From positions 244,487 to 308,486 of the forward strand of contig NZ_QNRJ01000004.1 of assembly GCF_003315075.1 (NCBI RefSeq): a stretch of 64,000 nt of DNA, written 5' to 3'. The notes under the pieces were generated by a model. The model did not search any database and was not told the DNA's origin. It saw nothing but the letters and a program-made list of their open reading frames with translations. Origin of the DNA: Rossellomorea aquimaris (GTDB taxonomy: Bacteria > Bacillota > Bacilli > Bacillales > Bacillaceae_B). This document shows positions 35,710-49,129 of this stretch, piece after piece (position 1 is the first letter of the stretch; the number at the start of each line of letters is the position of its first letter). The translations under genes were made by a program, and so were the position numbers.

Positions 35710-36456
35710 TCAAACCGTCCAGTCTAATTTCTCTAAGAAACCGTAGACGTCTTCATGAAGCTGTTCTTTTTCTTTATCTAATGTAATCACATGACCGGAC
35801 TCTTCATACCACTTCATGTCTTTCTCATCGGATTCAACATTATCATAGATGATATTCGCAGAATCCGTATTGATCATATGGTCATGCCTTGCCTGTACCA
35901 CGAACGTCGGTGAATAGATCATATCCACATTTCCACGCACGTCTGCAATCAATTCCTGCAGGGCCTTCAAGGTATTCATCGGCGTTTTCTTAAACTCTTC
36001 TATTTCTTTTTCAATTTGTTCTTCTTGTTTTCCTTCAAATTTCTTAAATTCACGGGCGTAATCCACGACCCCTTTATACATGACTTCTTCACTTTTTATA
36101 TACATCGGTGCACACATAGGGACAATACCCTTTACAGGTACAGTGTAACCTAATTTAAGAGAAAATACCCCTCCAAGAGAAAGGCCGGCAACCGCAATCT
36201 CTTCATATCCCTTACTCTTTAAAAGCTCATATCCATCCATGACATCCTGCCACCAATCTTCAGGACCTGTATGAACCAATTCTTCAGGCGGTACACCGTG
36301 TCCTTTATAGTGAGGGGCATGGGATGAATAGCCTTTCTTTTCTAAGAAACGGCCAAGCATCCGGACATCGGCTGAGTTTCCTGTGAATCCGTGAAGTAAT
36401 AAGACGGCACGGGGACCTGCTTCAAATGTGAATGGTTTTGGTAATACGGTTTTCAT
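35710..36456 (-). CDS. est: carboxylesterase (Est30/YvaK type)
   Basis: 248-residue alpha/beta hydrolase. Oxyanion region [12 protein letters not shown]; nucleophile Ser93 in GLSLGG; catalytic Asp in QARHDHMI near 193 and His in [15 protein letters not shown] near 223. Matches the length and layout of Geobacillus Est30, a monoacylglycerol-type carboxylesterase. Conserved between secG and rnr in Bacillus. The upstream region holds a striking set of palindromes. Confidence 0.93.
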   Translation of the reverse strand: MKTVLPKPFTFEAGPRAVLLLHGFTGNSADVRMLGRFLEKKGYSSHAPHYKGHGVPPEELVHTGPEDWWQDVMDGYELLKSKGYEEIAVAGLSLGGVFSLKLGYTVPVKGIVPMCAPMYIKSEEVMYKGVVDYAREFKKFEGKQEEQIEKEIEEFKKTPMNTLKALQELIADVRGNVDMIYSPTFVVQARHDHMINTDSANIIYDNVESDEKDMKWYEESGHVITLDKEKEQLHEDVYGFLEKLDWTV

Positions 36457-36481
36457 AGCTAGTGACTCCTTTTATCTCATT

Positions 36482-36663
36482 TTAAACAAACGTTTGATTA
36501 GCTGGGAGAAACCTTGATTTTAAAGGCTCCATCCTGTTAAACAGTTGTTTAAATGATTTTGTTATGTAATCAGGTTTTAGTGGATTATTTATTAAACAAA
36601 CGTTTGATTAGTAATGACGGAAGCTTGATATTACAGGCTTCGCACAGTTAAACGATCGTTTAA
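36482..36663. promoter_or_regulatory. two diverged tandem units each with two TTAAAC/GTTTAA palindromes, upstream of est
   Basis: Palindromes: ACAAACGTTTGA at about 36486-36497 and 36598-36609; TTAAACAGTTGTTTAA at 36537-36552; TTAAACGATCGTTTAA at 36648-36663. Each pair is spaced alike (about 55 bp) and the pairs repeat at 111-112 bp. They look like operators of a dimeric TetR-type regulator or paired hairpins. Confidence 0.6.
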
Positions 36664-36782
36664 TCCACTCTTCTTCTCTATTTTTAGCAAACATTGGTCA
36701 GACAATCCAATATTTCGCTTGAAAATCAGTGTAGTTTTGCTTCAAAGCTCTTTTGCATGATTCCCGGCGAAAGAGTAAGTGC

Positions 36783-37040
36783 TGGTTGATTTCCGCTCCA
36801 GGTGCTCGCTTTCCGCGGGGCGTGAGTTGAGCCTCCTCGGGCTTTGCCCTGTGGGGTCTCAACTGTCCAGCTCCGGCGGCTAGCCCCTCGAGGTCATAAG
36901 CTAAATGGTCCAAGAAGGCAAAGAACGCCTTCTAGGCCCATTCATCTTATGCTTGTCGGGGCTGTGCGAGCCGCCTACGCTTTTCGTACTTTCCCGCTAT
37001 TCCCGCAGGAGTCGAGCACCTTCCGCTCCAATCAACTTTC
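36783..37040 (-). repeat. GC-rich structured repeat, copy B
   Basis: Read on the minus strand: opening GTTGATTGGAGCGGAAGG, CTCCTGCGGGA, an inserted module with AAGAAGGCAAAGAACG hairpin, then GTTGAGACCCCACAGGG, GAGGAGGCTCAAC, CCGCGGAAAG and closing CACCTGGAGCGGAAATC. Outer stem GGTGCTCG/CGAGCACC. The short ORFs through it are not credible genes. Confidence 0.8.
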
Positions 37041-37206
37041 TGAGCATGAATCCTAAATCGAAAACAATTTAAACAAGCTTTTTAGCAAACAATCTTATTA
37101 AAGGTAAGTAAAGTTTGAATTTCCTTTTAAGGAAGAAGAATTATTTTTTTCTATTTATATTGTTTTCTTGCACACCTTGAAGCTCTGTCATGAAAATACT
37201 GTTTAA

Positions 37207-37410
37207 GATGGTGAGGGGAACTGCGCAGACTCCTGCGGATTTTGGTCGTGCCGAGACCCCGTTCGGCTAAGCTGAGGAGGCTCGGCCGAACGCTAGCTGC
37301 AAGCGGAGCAGTTCCCCTCACCATCCAGCGTAAACCTGGTTGACAGAGCCCTAGCCCTGGCAGATTCTATGCTAGAAAACAACAATCTTTGCGAAAAGAG
37401 CCTTAAATAA
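37207..37410 (+). repeat. GC-rich structured repeat, copy C with shared flank
   Basis: Perfect 18-bp inverted repeat GATGGTGAGGGGAACTGC / complement at 37207-37224 and 37308-37325, enclosing ACTCCTGCGG, CCGAGACCCC and GAGGAGGCTCGG. The following 85 bp (GTTGACAGAGCCCT ... AAAAGAGCCTT) recurs inverted at 59685-59783. Confidence 0.8.
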
Positions 37411-37439
37411 AAAAACCTGACCTTAATGATCAGGTTTTT
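37409..37439 (-). terminator. secG terminator
   Basis: AAAAAACCTGA with TCAGGTTTTT; on the minus strand it ends in T after the secG stop. Confidence 0.85.
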
Positions 37440-37446
37440 GTACGTA

Positions 37447-37674
37447 TTAGATAGCTACGATGGCAATGGTTAGTACGAAGAATAGTACTGATAATACGAT
37501 TGTAATTCTGTGCAGTACTAAGTCAATACCACGAGCTTTTTGTTTTCCGAAAAGTTGTTCTGCACCACCAGAGATGGCCCCTGAAAGTCCAGCGCTTTTA
37601 CCTGACTGAAGTAATACAATGGCGATAAGTGCGATTGATACAATAATAAGTAAAGTGACGAGTATTGTGTGCAT
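37447..37674 (-). CDS. secG: preprotein translocase subunit SecG
   Basis: 75 residues, two membrane helices separated by the conserved [27 protein letters not shown] loop. Stimulates SecYEG export. ATG 37674 follows AGGAGGTGG; an upstream in-frame extension has no RBS. First gene of the secG-est-rnr-smpB-ssrA set, but separated from est by a 780-bp region of repeats. Confidence 0.96.
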   Translation of the reverse strand: MHTILVTLLIIVSIALIAIVLLQSGKSAGLSGAISGGAEQLFGKQKARGIDLVLHRITIVLSVLFFVLTIAIVAI

Positions 37675-37787
37675 GAGTCCCACCTCCTGATACGAACATA
37701 ACATTACTACTAGTTTACCATAGGGATTATGCAGTGGACAAGGTAATATTGTTTGAATTGTGGAAAGAGTTGGTTAGGGATCAATTT

Positions 37788-37823
37788 AAAAAGCAGCCCT
37801 GTCGTATGACAAGACTGCTTTTA
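37788..37823 (-). terminator. eno terminator (end of glycolytic operon)
   Basis: Minus strand AAAAGCAGTCTTGTC/GACAGGGCTGCTTTTT with a 4-nt loop. Confidence 0.88.
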
Positions 37824-37833
37824 AAATCAATTA

Positions 37834-39126
<1,293 letters not shown>

Positions 39127-39139
39127 TTAGAATCTCTCC

Positions 39140-41462
<2,323 letters not shown>

Positions 41463-41491
41463 TCACAAAATTGTTGGTCTTTGAAAAGCGA

Positions 41492-42676
41492 TTATTTATC
41501 GTTAAGAGCCACTACTCCAGGAAGTTCTTTTCCTTCCATGAACTCGAGTGAGGCTCCACCACCTGTAGAAATATGACTCATCTTGTCAGCATATCCGAAT
41601 TTCTCAACGGCTGCTGCAGAGTCACCGCCACCGATAACAGAATATGTATCTGTTGCATCGGCTAACGCCTCCGCTACGGCTTTCGTTCCATTTGCAAATG
41701 TTTCTAATTCGAATACACCCATCGGTCCGTTCCAGATGACAAGCTTAGAGCTTTTGATTGTGTCCTGGAATAATGCTCTTGTTTTAGGTCCGATATCAAG
41801 TGCTTCCCAATCAGAAGGAATCGAATCAATATCCACTTCCTCCGTATTTGCATCATTTGAGAAGTCATCAGCAACGACTACATCGACAGGCATAAGGAAT
41901 TTAACGCCTTTGTCCTCAGCTTTTTTCATGAATTGCTTGGCTAAATCAATCTTGTCTTCTTCAAGAAGGGATTTCCCTACCTCATGGCCTTGGGCTTTCA
42001 CGAATGTGTAAGCAAGTCCTCCGCCAATGATCAGGTTGTCCACTTTATCTAATAGGTTGTCAATGACACCGATTTTATCTTTTACTTTTGCTCCACCAAC
42101 GATGGCTGTAAATGGGCGTTCAGGGTTAGATAGGGCTTTTCCTAATACGTCCAGTTCTTTCTCCATTAGAAGGCCCGCTACAGCTGGAAGGTGCTTGGCA
42201 ATTCCTTCAGTAGAAGCATGAGCACGGTGAGCAGCACCGAATGCATCGTTTACATAGAGATCAGCAAGAGCTGCAAATTCTTTTGCAAGTTCCGCATCAT
42301 TCTTCGTTTCTCCCGGGTAGAAGCGAACGTTTTCCAGTACAAGGACGTCGCCTTCAGCCATGTCGCTGATCTTGGATTGAACAGCTTCTCCATACGCTTC
42401 ATCCGCTTTGGCTACCTTTTTCCCAAGAAGTTCGGAAAGTCTTTCGGCTACCGGGGTTAAGCGCAGCCCTTCCACGACTTCACCTTTAGGACGACCTAAG
42501 TGACTAGCCAGAATGACTTTCGCTCCGCCATCCACTAAGTACTTAATAGTTGGAAGTGCAGCTTGAATACGAGTTTCATCTGTAATCTTGCCCTCAGACA
42601 TCGGTACGTTGAAGTCTACACGGCAAAATACGCGTTTTCCTCTTACATCGACATCTTTAATCGACTTTTTGTTCAT
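41492..42676 (-). CDS. pgk: phosphoglycerate kinase
   Basis: 394 residues, two-domain kinase making ATP from 1,3-bisphosphoglycerate. N-terminal [33 protein letters not shown]-terminal nucleotide site [15 protein letters not shown] and [13 protein letters not shown], and [28 protein letters not shown]. Separated from gapA by about 180 nt with a GC-rich hairpin. Confidence 0.98.
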   Translation of the reverse strand: MNKKSIKDVDVRGKRVFCRVDFNVPMSEGKITDETRIQAALPTIKYLVDGGAKVILASHLGRPKGEVVEGLRLTPVAERLSELLGKKVAKADEAYGEAVQSKISDMAEGDVLVLENVRFYPGETKNDAELAKEFAALADLYVNDAFGAAHRAHASTEGIAKHLPAVAGLLMEKELDVLGKALSNPERPFTAIVGGAKVKDKIGVIDNLLDKVDNLIIGGGLAYTFVKAQGHEVGKSLLEEDKIDLAKQFMKKAEDKGVKFLMPVDVVVADDFSNDANTEEVDIDSIPSDWEALDIGPKTRALFQDTIKSSKLVIWNGPMGVFELETFANGTKAVAEALADATDTYSVIGGGDSAAAVEKFGYADKMSHISTGGGASLEFMEGKELPGVVALNDK

Positions 42677-42740
42677 CGTAAAAGGCCTCCTTTAGTTTTC
42701 AATTTCTACATCTTTTTCAAAAAAATAGAAATAGCAATAA

Positions 42741-42774
42741 GAAAAGGGAGAGGGGAATCTTCCCCGCTCCCCTT
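42741..42774 (-). terminator. gapA-pgk intergenic hairpin/terminator
   Basis: Minus strand AAGGGGAGCGGGGAAGA/TTCCCCTCTCCCTT followed by TTCTTATTG. Possibly a partial terminator reducing read-through from gapA into pgk. Confidence 0.7.
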
Positions 42775-42858
42775 CATCACATCTTCATTATAGATGGTGG
42801 GACAAAATTTATCCATCAATCACCATGCTAATGATGTCAATTTACAAAATTTTATCGA

Positions 42859-43881
<1,023 letters not shown>

Positions 43882-43922
43882 TTAGATAGTTAAGGATGAT
43901 TTTTTTTATATTTCAAAAGGGC

Positions 43923-44942
43923 TTACCCTTTTAAAAGCTCTCTTGCGGCTCCCTCATCCGTGATAAGCACGGTTCCCGTAGGAGCACTCTTCATATACGC
44001 CCGAATCGCTTTCGCCTTCGAGCTGCCGCCTGCGACGCTAATGACGTTTTCGATGTGACTTAAATCTTCTAATTGCAGGCCGATCGTTGGCACCTTATGT
44101 ACCACTTCACCCGCTTCGTTAAAATAATAACCAAATGCCTCCCCGACAGCATGACCATCCGTGATTTTCTCAAAGTCCTCATCAGTGGTCTTTCGTCTTT
44201 CAGCCATTGTGATAGCATCTCCAATTCCATGGAGAACCATGTTAGCCGATTTGATCAAATTTAAAACTTCTTTGATCATCGGTTCCTTCAAGAAGGACTT
44301 GTATACTTCTTTACTAACCTGATCCGGCACATATAAAACACGATGTCGTGTTCTCGTATGCTCAGCCATCTTGGCACATATGGTGTTAGCCTGGTTTTTA
44401 ACGTCTTCTCCAATTCCACCCCGAGCAGGAACAAACAAGGTTTCGTCAGAGAAATCCGGTGTAAGCATCTCTGCTACAGCGGCCATCGTCGAACCTCCAG
44501 TCACAGCGATGATAGTATTTCCTTTCAGGCGACGTTTCATACTAGAAGCTGATGCACGCCCTAATTCTTCTTTTACCCAAGGAGACTCATCACTATTCCC
44601 AGGAACGATTACAATTTCATGAAGATTAAGTAAAGATTTTAATTCCCGCTCCATTACGTTGATTCCCGAAACTTCTCTCATCATGGTTTCAAGGCTTTCT
44701 AAAAGCTGAATACCATCCTCCGTCATCATCATTCCAGAGGTTTTGATATCAATGAGATCTTGGTTGTTCAGGAATTCCACTTCGCTTCTCAGTACACGTT
44801 CGGTCAGGCCCATGTTCTGAGCAAGACTTCTGCGTCCGACAGGCTGCATGAACCGGATGGAACGAAGAATCTGATGCCTTTTTTGCATAACTTCAAGCAG
44901 GTCAGGTAATAATCGCTTTTGTATGTCAATTAAAGATTCCAT
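43923..44942 (-). CDS. cggR: central glycolytic genes regulator CggR
   Basis: SorC/DeoR-type repressor of the gapA operon, relieved by fructose-1,6-bisphosphate. 339 residues from ATG 44942 (GGAGC upstream; an in-frame start 6 codons earlier is less likely). N-terminal HTH (MQPVGRRSLAQNMGLTERVLRSEVEFL) and a sugar-phosphate-binding domain with AVTGGSTMAAVAEML and SVAGGSSKAKAIRAYMKS. First gene of its operon with its operator just upstream. Confidence 0.96.
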   Translation of the reverse strand: MESLIDIQKRLLPDLLEVMQKRHQILRSIRFMQPVGRRSLAQNMGLTERVLRSEVEFLNNQDLIDIKTSGMMMTEDGIQLLESLETMMREVSGINVMERELKSLLNLHEIVIVPGNSDESPWVKEELGRASASSMKRRLKGNTIIAVTGGSTMAAVAEMLTPDFSDETLFVPARGGIGEDVKNQANTICAKMAEHTRTRHRVLYVPDQVSKEVYKSFLKEPMIKEVLNLIKSANMVLHGIGDAITMAERRKTTDEDFEKITDGHAVGEAFGYYFNEAGEVVHKVPTIGLQLEDLSHIENVISVAGGSSKAKAIRAYMKSAPTGTVLITDEGAARELLKG

Positions 44943-44980
44943 AGTTAAAAGCTCCTTCAAATGAAGTGCGTGGATATGAT

Positions 44981-45017
44981 GGACTTATAAAGTCCCGCAT
45001 AGACATATTATGTCCCA
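44981..45017 (-). promoter_or_regulatory. CggR operator
   Basis: Two GGGAC-N6-GTC units on the minus strand (GGGACATAATATGTC, then TATG, then CGGGACTTTATAAGTCC), matching the tandem B. subtilis CggR operator in sequence and spacing. It lies about 40-75 nt upstream of cggR. Confidence 0.92.
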
Positions 45018-45091
45018 CTACCTCCAAAAAAAATTCATCCCTGCTTTCAAAGTTCATTTTATCAGGGTATGAATCGTAATTCAACTAGAAA

Positions 45092-45337
45092 CTATCGGGT
45101 TTTTTCATGTAAACGCTTGCTGAGCGTAAAATAATCAATTTGCCCATACTGAAGGATTTCCCGGTCCAGTTCCACTACAGGGATCATAAGTCCGAAACGT
45201 TCGGTCAGTTCATCCGTTTCCTCGATGTCGATTTCGATTATCTCGAATCCCAGTTCATCCTGGAGGAGCTTTAATGTGATTTTTGCGTCTTCGCATAGTC
45301 CGCATTGGTTTCGCGTGTAGAATAGGACTTGTTTCAT
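45092..45337 (-). CDS. glutaredoxin-like protein
   Basis: 81-residue thioredoxin-fold protein with redox motif CGLC (TRNQCGLCEDAK) at residues 12-15 and a cis-Pro VPVVELD-like IPVVELDREIL. Belongs to the small glutaredoxin-like (DUF836/NrdH-like) group; partner unknown. RBS GTGAGGA. Sits between cggR and sigL. Confidence 0.85.
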   Translation of the reverse strand: MKQVLFYTRNQCGLCEDAKITLKLLQDELGFEIIEIDIEETDELTERFGLMIPVVELDREILQYGQIDYFTLSKRLHEKTR

Positions 45338-45395
45338 CTTGGTTCCTCACTTTGTATTAGGTTGGGGTGATGGGGAATGGTATGTTCGGTCTGTG

Positions 45396-45470
45396 AGTTG
45401 GGGTAGTGCCAGGCACTCTTTCGCTGCCTGGTGCCAGGCACAAAATGCGTTTTTGGTGCCTGGCACCGAC
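45396..45470. repeat. triple GTGCCTGGCAC palindrome repeat
   Basis: Three copies of GTGCCAGGCAC/GTGCCTGGCAC (about 45400, 45430 and 45453) within 70 bp; they can form alternative hairpins. They lie just after the sigL stop and may act as its terminator structure, though without a clean T tract. Confidence 0.75.
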
Positions 45471-45480
45471 CCACACCGAT

Positions 45481-46821
45481 CTATTCATACCTCTTCCTCA
45501 TCGTAGAAGAAGCGATCCCTAATTGATCGCGGTATTTAGCGATCGTCCTTCTTGATACATCATAGCCTTTATCCAATAAAAGATTGACCATTTTCTGGTC
45601 TGATAGTGGTTTCTTCTTGTCTTCTTCATCGATCAGCCTTTGCAGCTCATTTTTCACCGCTCTGGCAGAAGCTACTTCTGAATCCTCAATCTTGACCGAT
45701 TTGATGGCTGAGGTAAAGAAATACTTCAATTCATAAATCCCATAAGGTGTTTGCATATACTTCCCTTTTACAGCCCGGCTTATAGTGGATTCATGAACAT
45801 CGATTTCATCGGCCACCTGCTTCAAGGTCAAAGGCTGGACGGCTGATGGCCCTTTAAGAAAGAAGGCTTTTTGCTTCTCGGCAAGCATCTTCCCCACTTT
45901 CAGGATTGTCTGCTTTCGCTGCCTTAAACTTTGCAGCAGCCACTGGAAGTCCTGCTCCTTTTCCTGAAGATAGGACTGAACTTCCTTATCAGGGTGACGC
46001 TCAAGGAAATCAGTGTACTCTTCATTATAAGTGACGTTAACGGTTGTGCCATCATACAACGAAACGGCCACGGTATGACCGTCGATCACCTTCACGACCA
46101 GCTCAGGAATTATGAATTCAGCGACATGCTGAGAATATTTTGAGCCGGGTCTCGGATTGCAATGCTGAATGAAGTCTGCCGCCTGTTGGATATCTTTCAG
46201 CTCTACCGAAAGATCCTTGGCAATTGCTTTCCACTTCTTCTCGGCAAAGTCTTGAAAATGATTCTCTACAATCCTCGTAACGAGAGGAGGAACATCGGAT
46301 TTCCTCTGCAACTGAAGGGATATGCACTCCTGCAGGGATCTCGCTCCTATACCGGCTGGTTCTAATTCCTGAAGCCTATTAATATAGTTATCTAGTTGAA
46401 TCACATCCAGACCATGTTTATGAATGAAGGATTCTTCGTCTACTCTCAAATATCCATTGTCATCCAAGCTGTATATTAATTCTTCCATTATCTTTCTTCC
46501 TGAATAAGTAAGCGATTTCAAATTTAATTGAACAGATAGTGCATCCGCAAGGGACTTCTTTGGCACGGATACATATTCATACCAATCCACCGTTTTTTCG
46601 TGTTTTCCGGCATTTCGTTTAAACGTATGAGGTTCTCGTTGATGAAGGGGATCTTGCTTTGGCGGTTCTAATTGTATAAGGGGATTCTCTAATTGCTTAG
46701 CTTCTAGATAAGCATTCAGTTCCATCGTGGAATATTGGAGGATGGTGATGGCTTGAGAAAGCTGCTGCGTCATTTGAAGTTTTAATTGTTGATTTTGAAA
46801 AAGTCCTGCTTTCAAATTCAT
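45481..46821 (-). CDS. sigL: RNA polymerase sigma-54 factor
   Basis: 446 residues. Region I Gln-rich activator-interacting part (LKLQMTQQLSQAITILQYSTMELNAYLEA), core-binding domain, HTH (LTLKQVADEIDVHESTISRAVKGKY) and the C-terminal RpoN box, here SRRTIAKYRDQL (consensus ARRTVAKYRE). Directs enhancer-dependent promoters, in Bacillus for amino-acid and acetoin use. RBS GGGAGG. Confidence 0.96.
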   Translation of the reverse strand: MNLKAGLFQNQQLKLQMTQQLSQAITILQYSTMELNAYLEAKQLENPLIQLEPPKQDPLHQREPHTFKRNAGKHEKTVDWYEYVSVPKKSLADALSVQLNLKSLTYSGRKIMEELIYSLDDNGYLRVDEESFIHKHGLDVIQLDNYINRLQELEPAGIGARSLQECISLQLQRKSDVPPLVTRIVENHFQDFAEKKWKAIAKDLSVELKDIQQAADFIQHCNPRPGSKYSQHVAEFIIPELVVKVIDGHTVAVSLYDGTTVNVTYNEEYTDFLERHPDKEVQSYLQEKEQDFQWLLQSLRQRKQTILKVGKMLAEKQKAFFLKGPSAVQPLTLKQVADEIDVHESTISRAVKGKYMQTPYGIYELKYFFTSAIKSVKIEDSEVASARAVKNELQRLIDEEDKKKPLSDQKMVNLLLDKGYDVSRRTIAKYRDQLGIASSTMRKRYE

Positions 46822-46934
46822 GATTCTTAACCTCCCATTTATCTATTCTACAATAAAATTGGTGGTTCGTTAATGGGAATTCGTTGGTAGTATTATGTAT
46901 ATGATATTTTTAAAAAAATTCCACATAGCGTGTG

Positions 46935-47006
46935 GTGGTTGATTTCCGCTGCAGGTGCTCGCTTTCCGTGGGGCGTGAGTTGAGCACCTGCAGCGAAAAT
47001 CAACTG
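46935..47006 (-). repeat. GC-rich structured repeat, short copy D
   Basis: GTTGATTTCCGCTGCAGGTGCTC (two arms at 46938-46960 and 46982-47004, 22 of 23 positions paired) around CGTGGGGCGTGAGTT. It looks like an internally deleted member of the repeat family. Confidence 0.75.
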
Positions 47007-47092
47007 GCAGGGTGTGGGTATTCTCCACCCATCTCAACATTATACTTTTAATATATTCGGTAGAAGCTATAAAAAATGCGCCCCAAGTTGAG

Positions 47093-47692
47093 TTATTTAG
47101 CAGATTTACTTACTAATGAAGAGCGATAGATGCCTTCGGATATTTCTCCCGGTTTAATTCGAGTCTTATTGTAGAGAGAATCAAAGTCCGTAATCTTGTA
47201 CTCTTCTGCTAGCTTTAACATTAATTGAGCGCATGCTTTCGCATCATCTGCAGCATGATGGTGATGATCTAATTCGATTCCAAAATAAGCACATATAGAC
47301 GATAGCTGATAAGCAGGAAGACCCTTCACCATTTTTCTGGACAATTGATATGTGCAGAGAAATTGATTGTATACGGGCTTCATTTCATAACGAGCTAAAT
47401 TATCCCTCAAAGCGTATCCATCGAAGGAAAGATTATGAGCAATCATCAACTTATTCTCTATTTTGTCCTTGATAGAATGATAGAAAGCATCGAACGTCAT
47501 CGCACCTTCAACGTCTTGTGGTGTAATTCCATGTATTCTGATATTAAAATAATCAAATCCCTCTTCCGGATCGATTAATTGATAAATCGAATCAACAATT
47601 TCACCATTTTCTACAAACACCATTCCGACTGAGCATATACTGTGTCTTGCACGATTAGCCGTTTCAAAATCAAAAGCTACAAAGTCTTTCAT
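47093..47692 (-). CDS. DnaQ-like 3'-5' exonuclease
   Basis: 199 residues from ATG 47692. DEDDh exonuclease motifs: VAFDFETANRARHSICSVG (Asp-Glu), IAHNLSFDGYALRDNL (Asp) and HHHHAADDAKACAQLMLKL (His-x4-Asp). Acts on DNA or RNA 3' ends; whether it proofreads or repairs is not evident. The frame extends 23 codons upstream without family similarity. Confidence 0.88.
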   Translation of the reverse strand: MKDFVAFDFETANRARHSICSVGMVFVENGEIVDSIYQLIDPEEGFDYFNIRIHGITPQDVEGAMTFDAFYHSIKDKIENKLMIAHNLSFDGYALRDNLARYEMKPVYNQFLCTYQLSRKMVKGLPAYQLSSICAYFGIELDHHHHAADDAKACAQLMLKLAEEYKITDFDSLYNKTRIKPGEISEGIYRSSLVSKSAK

Positions 47693-47806
47693 CCTAAGCC
47701 ACCATCCCGGTTTTAGATTGTTCTTCTTTACTATATCAGAAACAAAAAAAGATGCCTCCACAAATTAAAAACTTGTAGAAACACCTTCATATCAGTATTA
47801 CTGGTA

Positions 47807-47878
47807 CGCCCTCGGAGGGAATCGAACCCCCATCTCAAGAACCGGAATCTTACGTGCTATCCGTTGCACCACGAGGGC
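47807..47878 (-). tRNA. tRNA-Arg (anticodon CCG)
   Basis: Minus strand: acceptor GCCCTCG/CGAGGGC, D arm GTGC-GCAC, anticodon stem TAAGA/TCTTG with loop TTCCGGT (anticodon CCG, reads CGG), T arm GGGGG-TTCGATT-CCCTC. After the acceptor stem the sequence is GTACCA, so the CCA may not be encoded directly after the discriminator. Confidence 0.93.
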
Positions 47879-48086
47879 ATGAAATGAATAACCGTCACGA
47901 ATACATATTATAAGCCAGAAAATGCTTGTTTGCAATATTTTTATTCTTTAATCCCTAACCGCATAAATGGATGTTTCTTAAAAACGAGAAAGTTGATTGG
48001 AGTTCCTATGTAGATAGTATGATCTTTATTAGAATCTGTTTTTCTGTTCATCTACCCTTATAATTAATCATTCATAAAATAGAACC
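47879..48086. other. AT-rich intergenic spacer
   Basis: Presumed promoter region for the tRNA; no other feature seen. Confidence 0.35.
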
Positions 48087-48232
48087 ACAGAGTGGATTGA
48101 AGCGGAAGGCAATTGACTCCTGCGGGTAATAGAGGAAAAGTCGAGACCCCACAGGGCTTTAGCCCGAGGAGGCTCGACTTCCTCCCCGCGGAAAGCAATT
48201 GCCTGCAGCGGAAAGGAACGGTCTTTGTTTTC
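48087..48232 (+). repeat. GC-rich structured repeat, copy E
   Basis: AGCGGAAGGCAATTG, ACTCCTGCGGG, GTCGAGACCCCACAGGG-CTTTAG-CCC, GAGGAGGCTCGAC, CCGCGGAAAG, CAATTGCCTGCAGCGG, ending GGAACGGTC. Outer stem GGCAATTG/CAATTGCC and inner stem GTCGAG/CTCGAC. Same orientation as copy F. Confidence 0.85.
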
Positions 48233-48389
48233 ATGTCGTAACTTATCAAAAGGTGGATCCACTTATTTTTAAAGGAAATAAACTTCTACTGCAACCATAA
48301 ACTTTACAAACACTCTCCCGTTTAAAAAAGGAATGAATGGGTATCATGTAGAAAGGATTTATATACAGGGTATTAAAGGAAGCGTTTAG

Positions 48390-48419
48390 TTTGACCTTTA
48401 TTGACCATGGGTGTATGAT
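48390..48419 (+). promoter_or_regulatory. clpP promoter with CtsR operator
   Basis: TTGACC (48391-48396), 17 bp, TATGAT (48414-48419). The -35 overlaps a tandem heptad TTTGACC-TTTA-TTGACC, complement GGTCAA-TAA-AGGTCAAA, the CtsR consensus. Predicts repression by CtsR and heat/stress induction. Confidence 0.9.
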
Positions 48420-48480
48420 AACAGTACAAAGTGAATAAGTAATTCTGAAAAATAAAAAGGATTTCTAAGGAGGAACGAGG

Positions 48481-49077
48481 ATGAATTTAATTCCTACAGT
48501 AATTGAACAAACAAACCGCGGTGAACGTGCGTATGACATTTATTCACGTTTATTGAAAGACCGTGTCATCATGCTTGGAAGCGGAATTGATGACAATGTG
48601 GCAAACTCCATTGTAGCACAACTTCTTTTCCTTGAATCTGAAAACCCGGAGAAGGATATTTCGATTTACATAAACTCTCCTGGCGGAAGCATCACGGCGG
48701 GTATGGCCATCTACGATACAATCCAATACATCAAGCCTGATGTACAAACAATCTGTATCGGTATGGCTGCTTCAATGGGTGCGTTCCTTCTTGCAGCAGG
48801 TGCAAAAGGTAAGCGATTAGCCCTTCCAAACGCTGAAGTGATGATTCACCAACCACTTGGTGGAGCTCAAGGTCAAGCTACGGAAATCGAAATCGCAGCG
48901 AAGCGAATTCTATTCCTTCGTGAAAAACTGAATCAGATCCTGGCTGATCGCACAGGTCAACCACTTGATGTGATTTCCAAAGATACAGATCGCGATAACT
49001 TCATGACAGCTGAAAGAGCGCTTGAATATGGATTGATCGATCGCATCATCACTCGTAACGATATGAATAATAAGTAA
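48481..49077 (+). CDS. clpP: ATP-dependent Clp protease proteolytic subunit
   Basis: 198 residues. Catalytic Ser98 in [11 protein letters not shown], His123 in [12 protein letters not shown], Asp172 region. [16 protein letters not shown] oxyanion strand. With ClpX/ClpC it degrades proteins, including tmRNA-tagged ones ending LAA. RBS AAGGAGG. Single gene with CtsR site and terminator. Confidence 0.98.
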   Translation: MNLIPTVIEQTNRGERAYDIYSRLLKDRVIMLGSGIDDNVANSIVAQLLFLESENPEKDISIYINSPGGSITAGMAIYDTIQYIKPDVQTICIGMAASMGAFLLAAGAKGKRLALPNAEVMIHQPLGGAQGQATEIEIAAKRILFLREKLNQILADRTGQPLDVISKDTDRDNFMTAERALEYGLIDRIITRNDMNNK

Positions 49078-49085
49078 GAATACTG

Positions 49086-49122
49086 AAACCCCCTCATGGA
49101 TTCGACCATGAGGGGGTTTTTA
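49086..49122. terminator. bidirectional terminator between clpP and hybrid kinase
   Basis: AACCCCCTCATGG / CCATGAGGGGGTT with 6-nt loop and T tract. Confidence 0.9.
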
Positions 49123-49129
49123 TTTTACT

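Noticed and set aside
48064..48262. Two minus-strand ORFs of about 60 codons
   Set aside because: They are translations of repeat E; the matching peptides in repeat F show the source is the repeat, not a gene.
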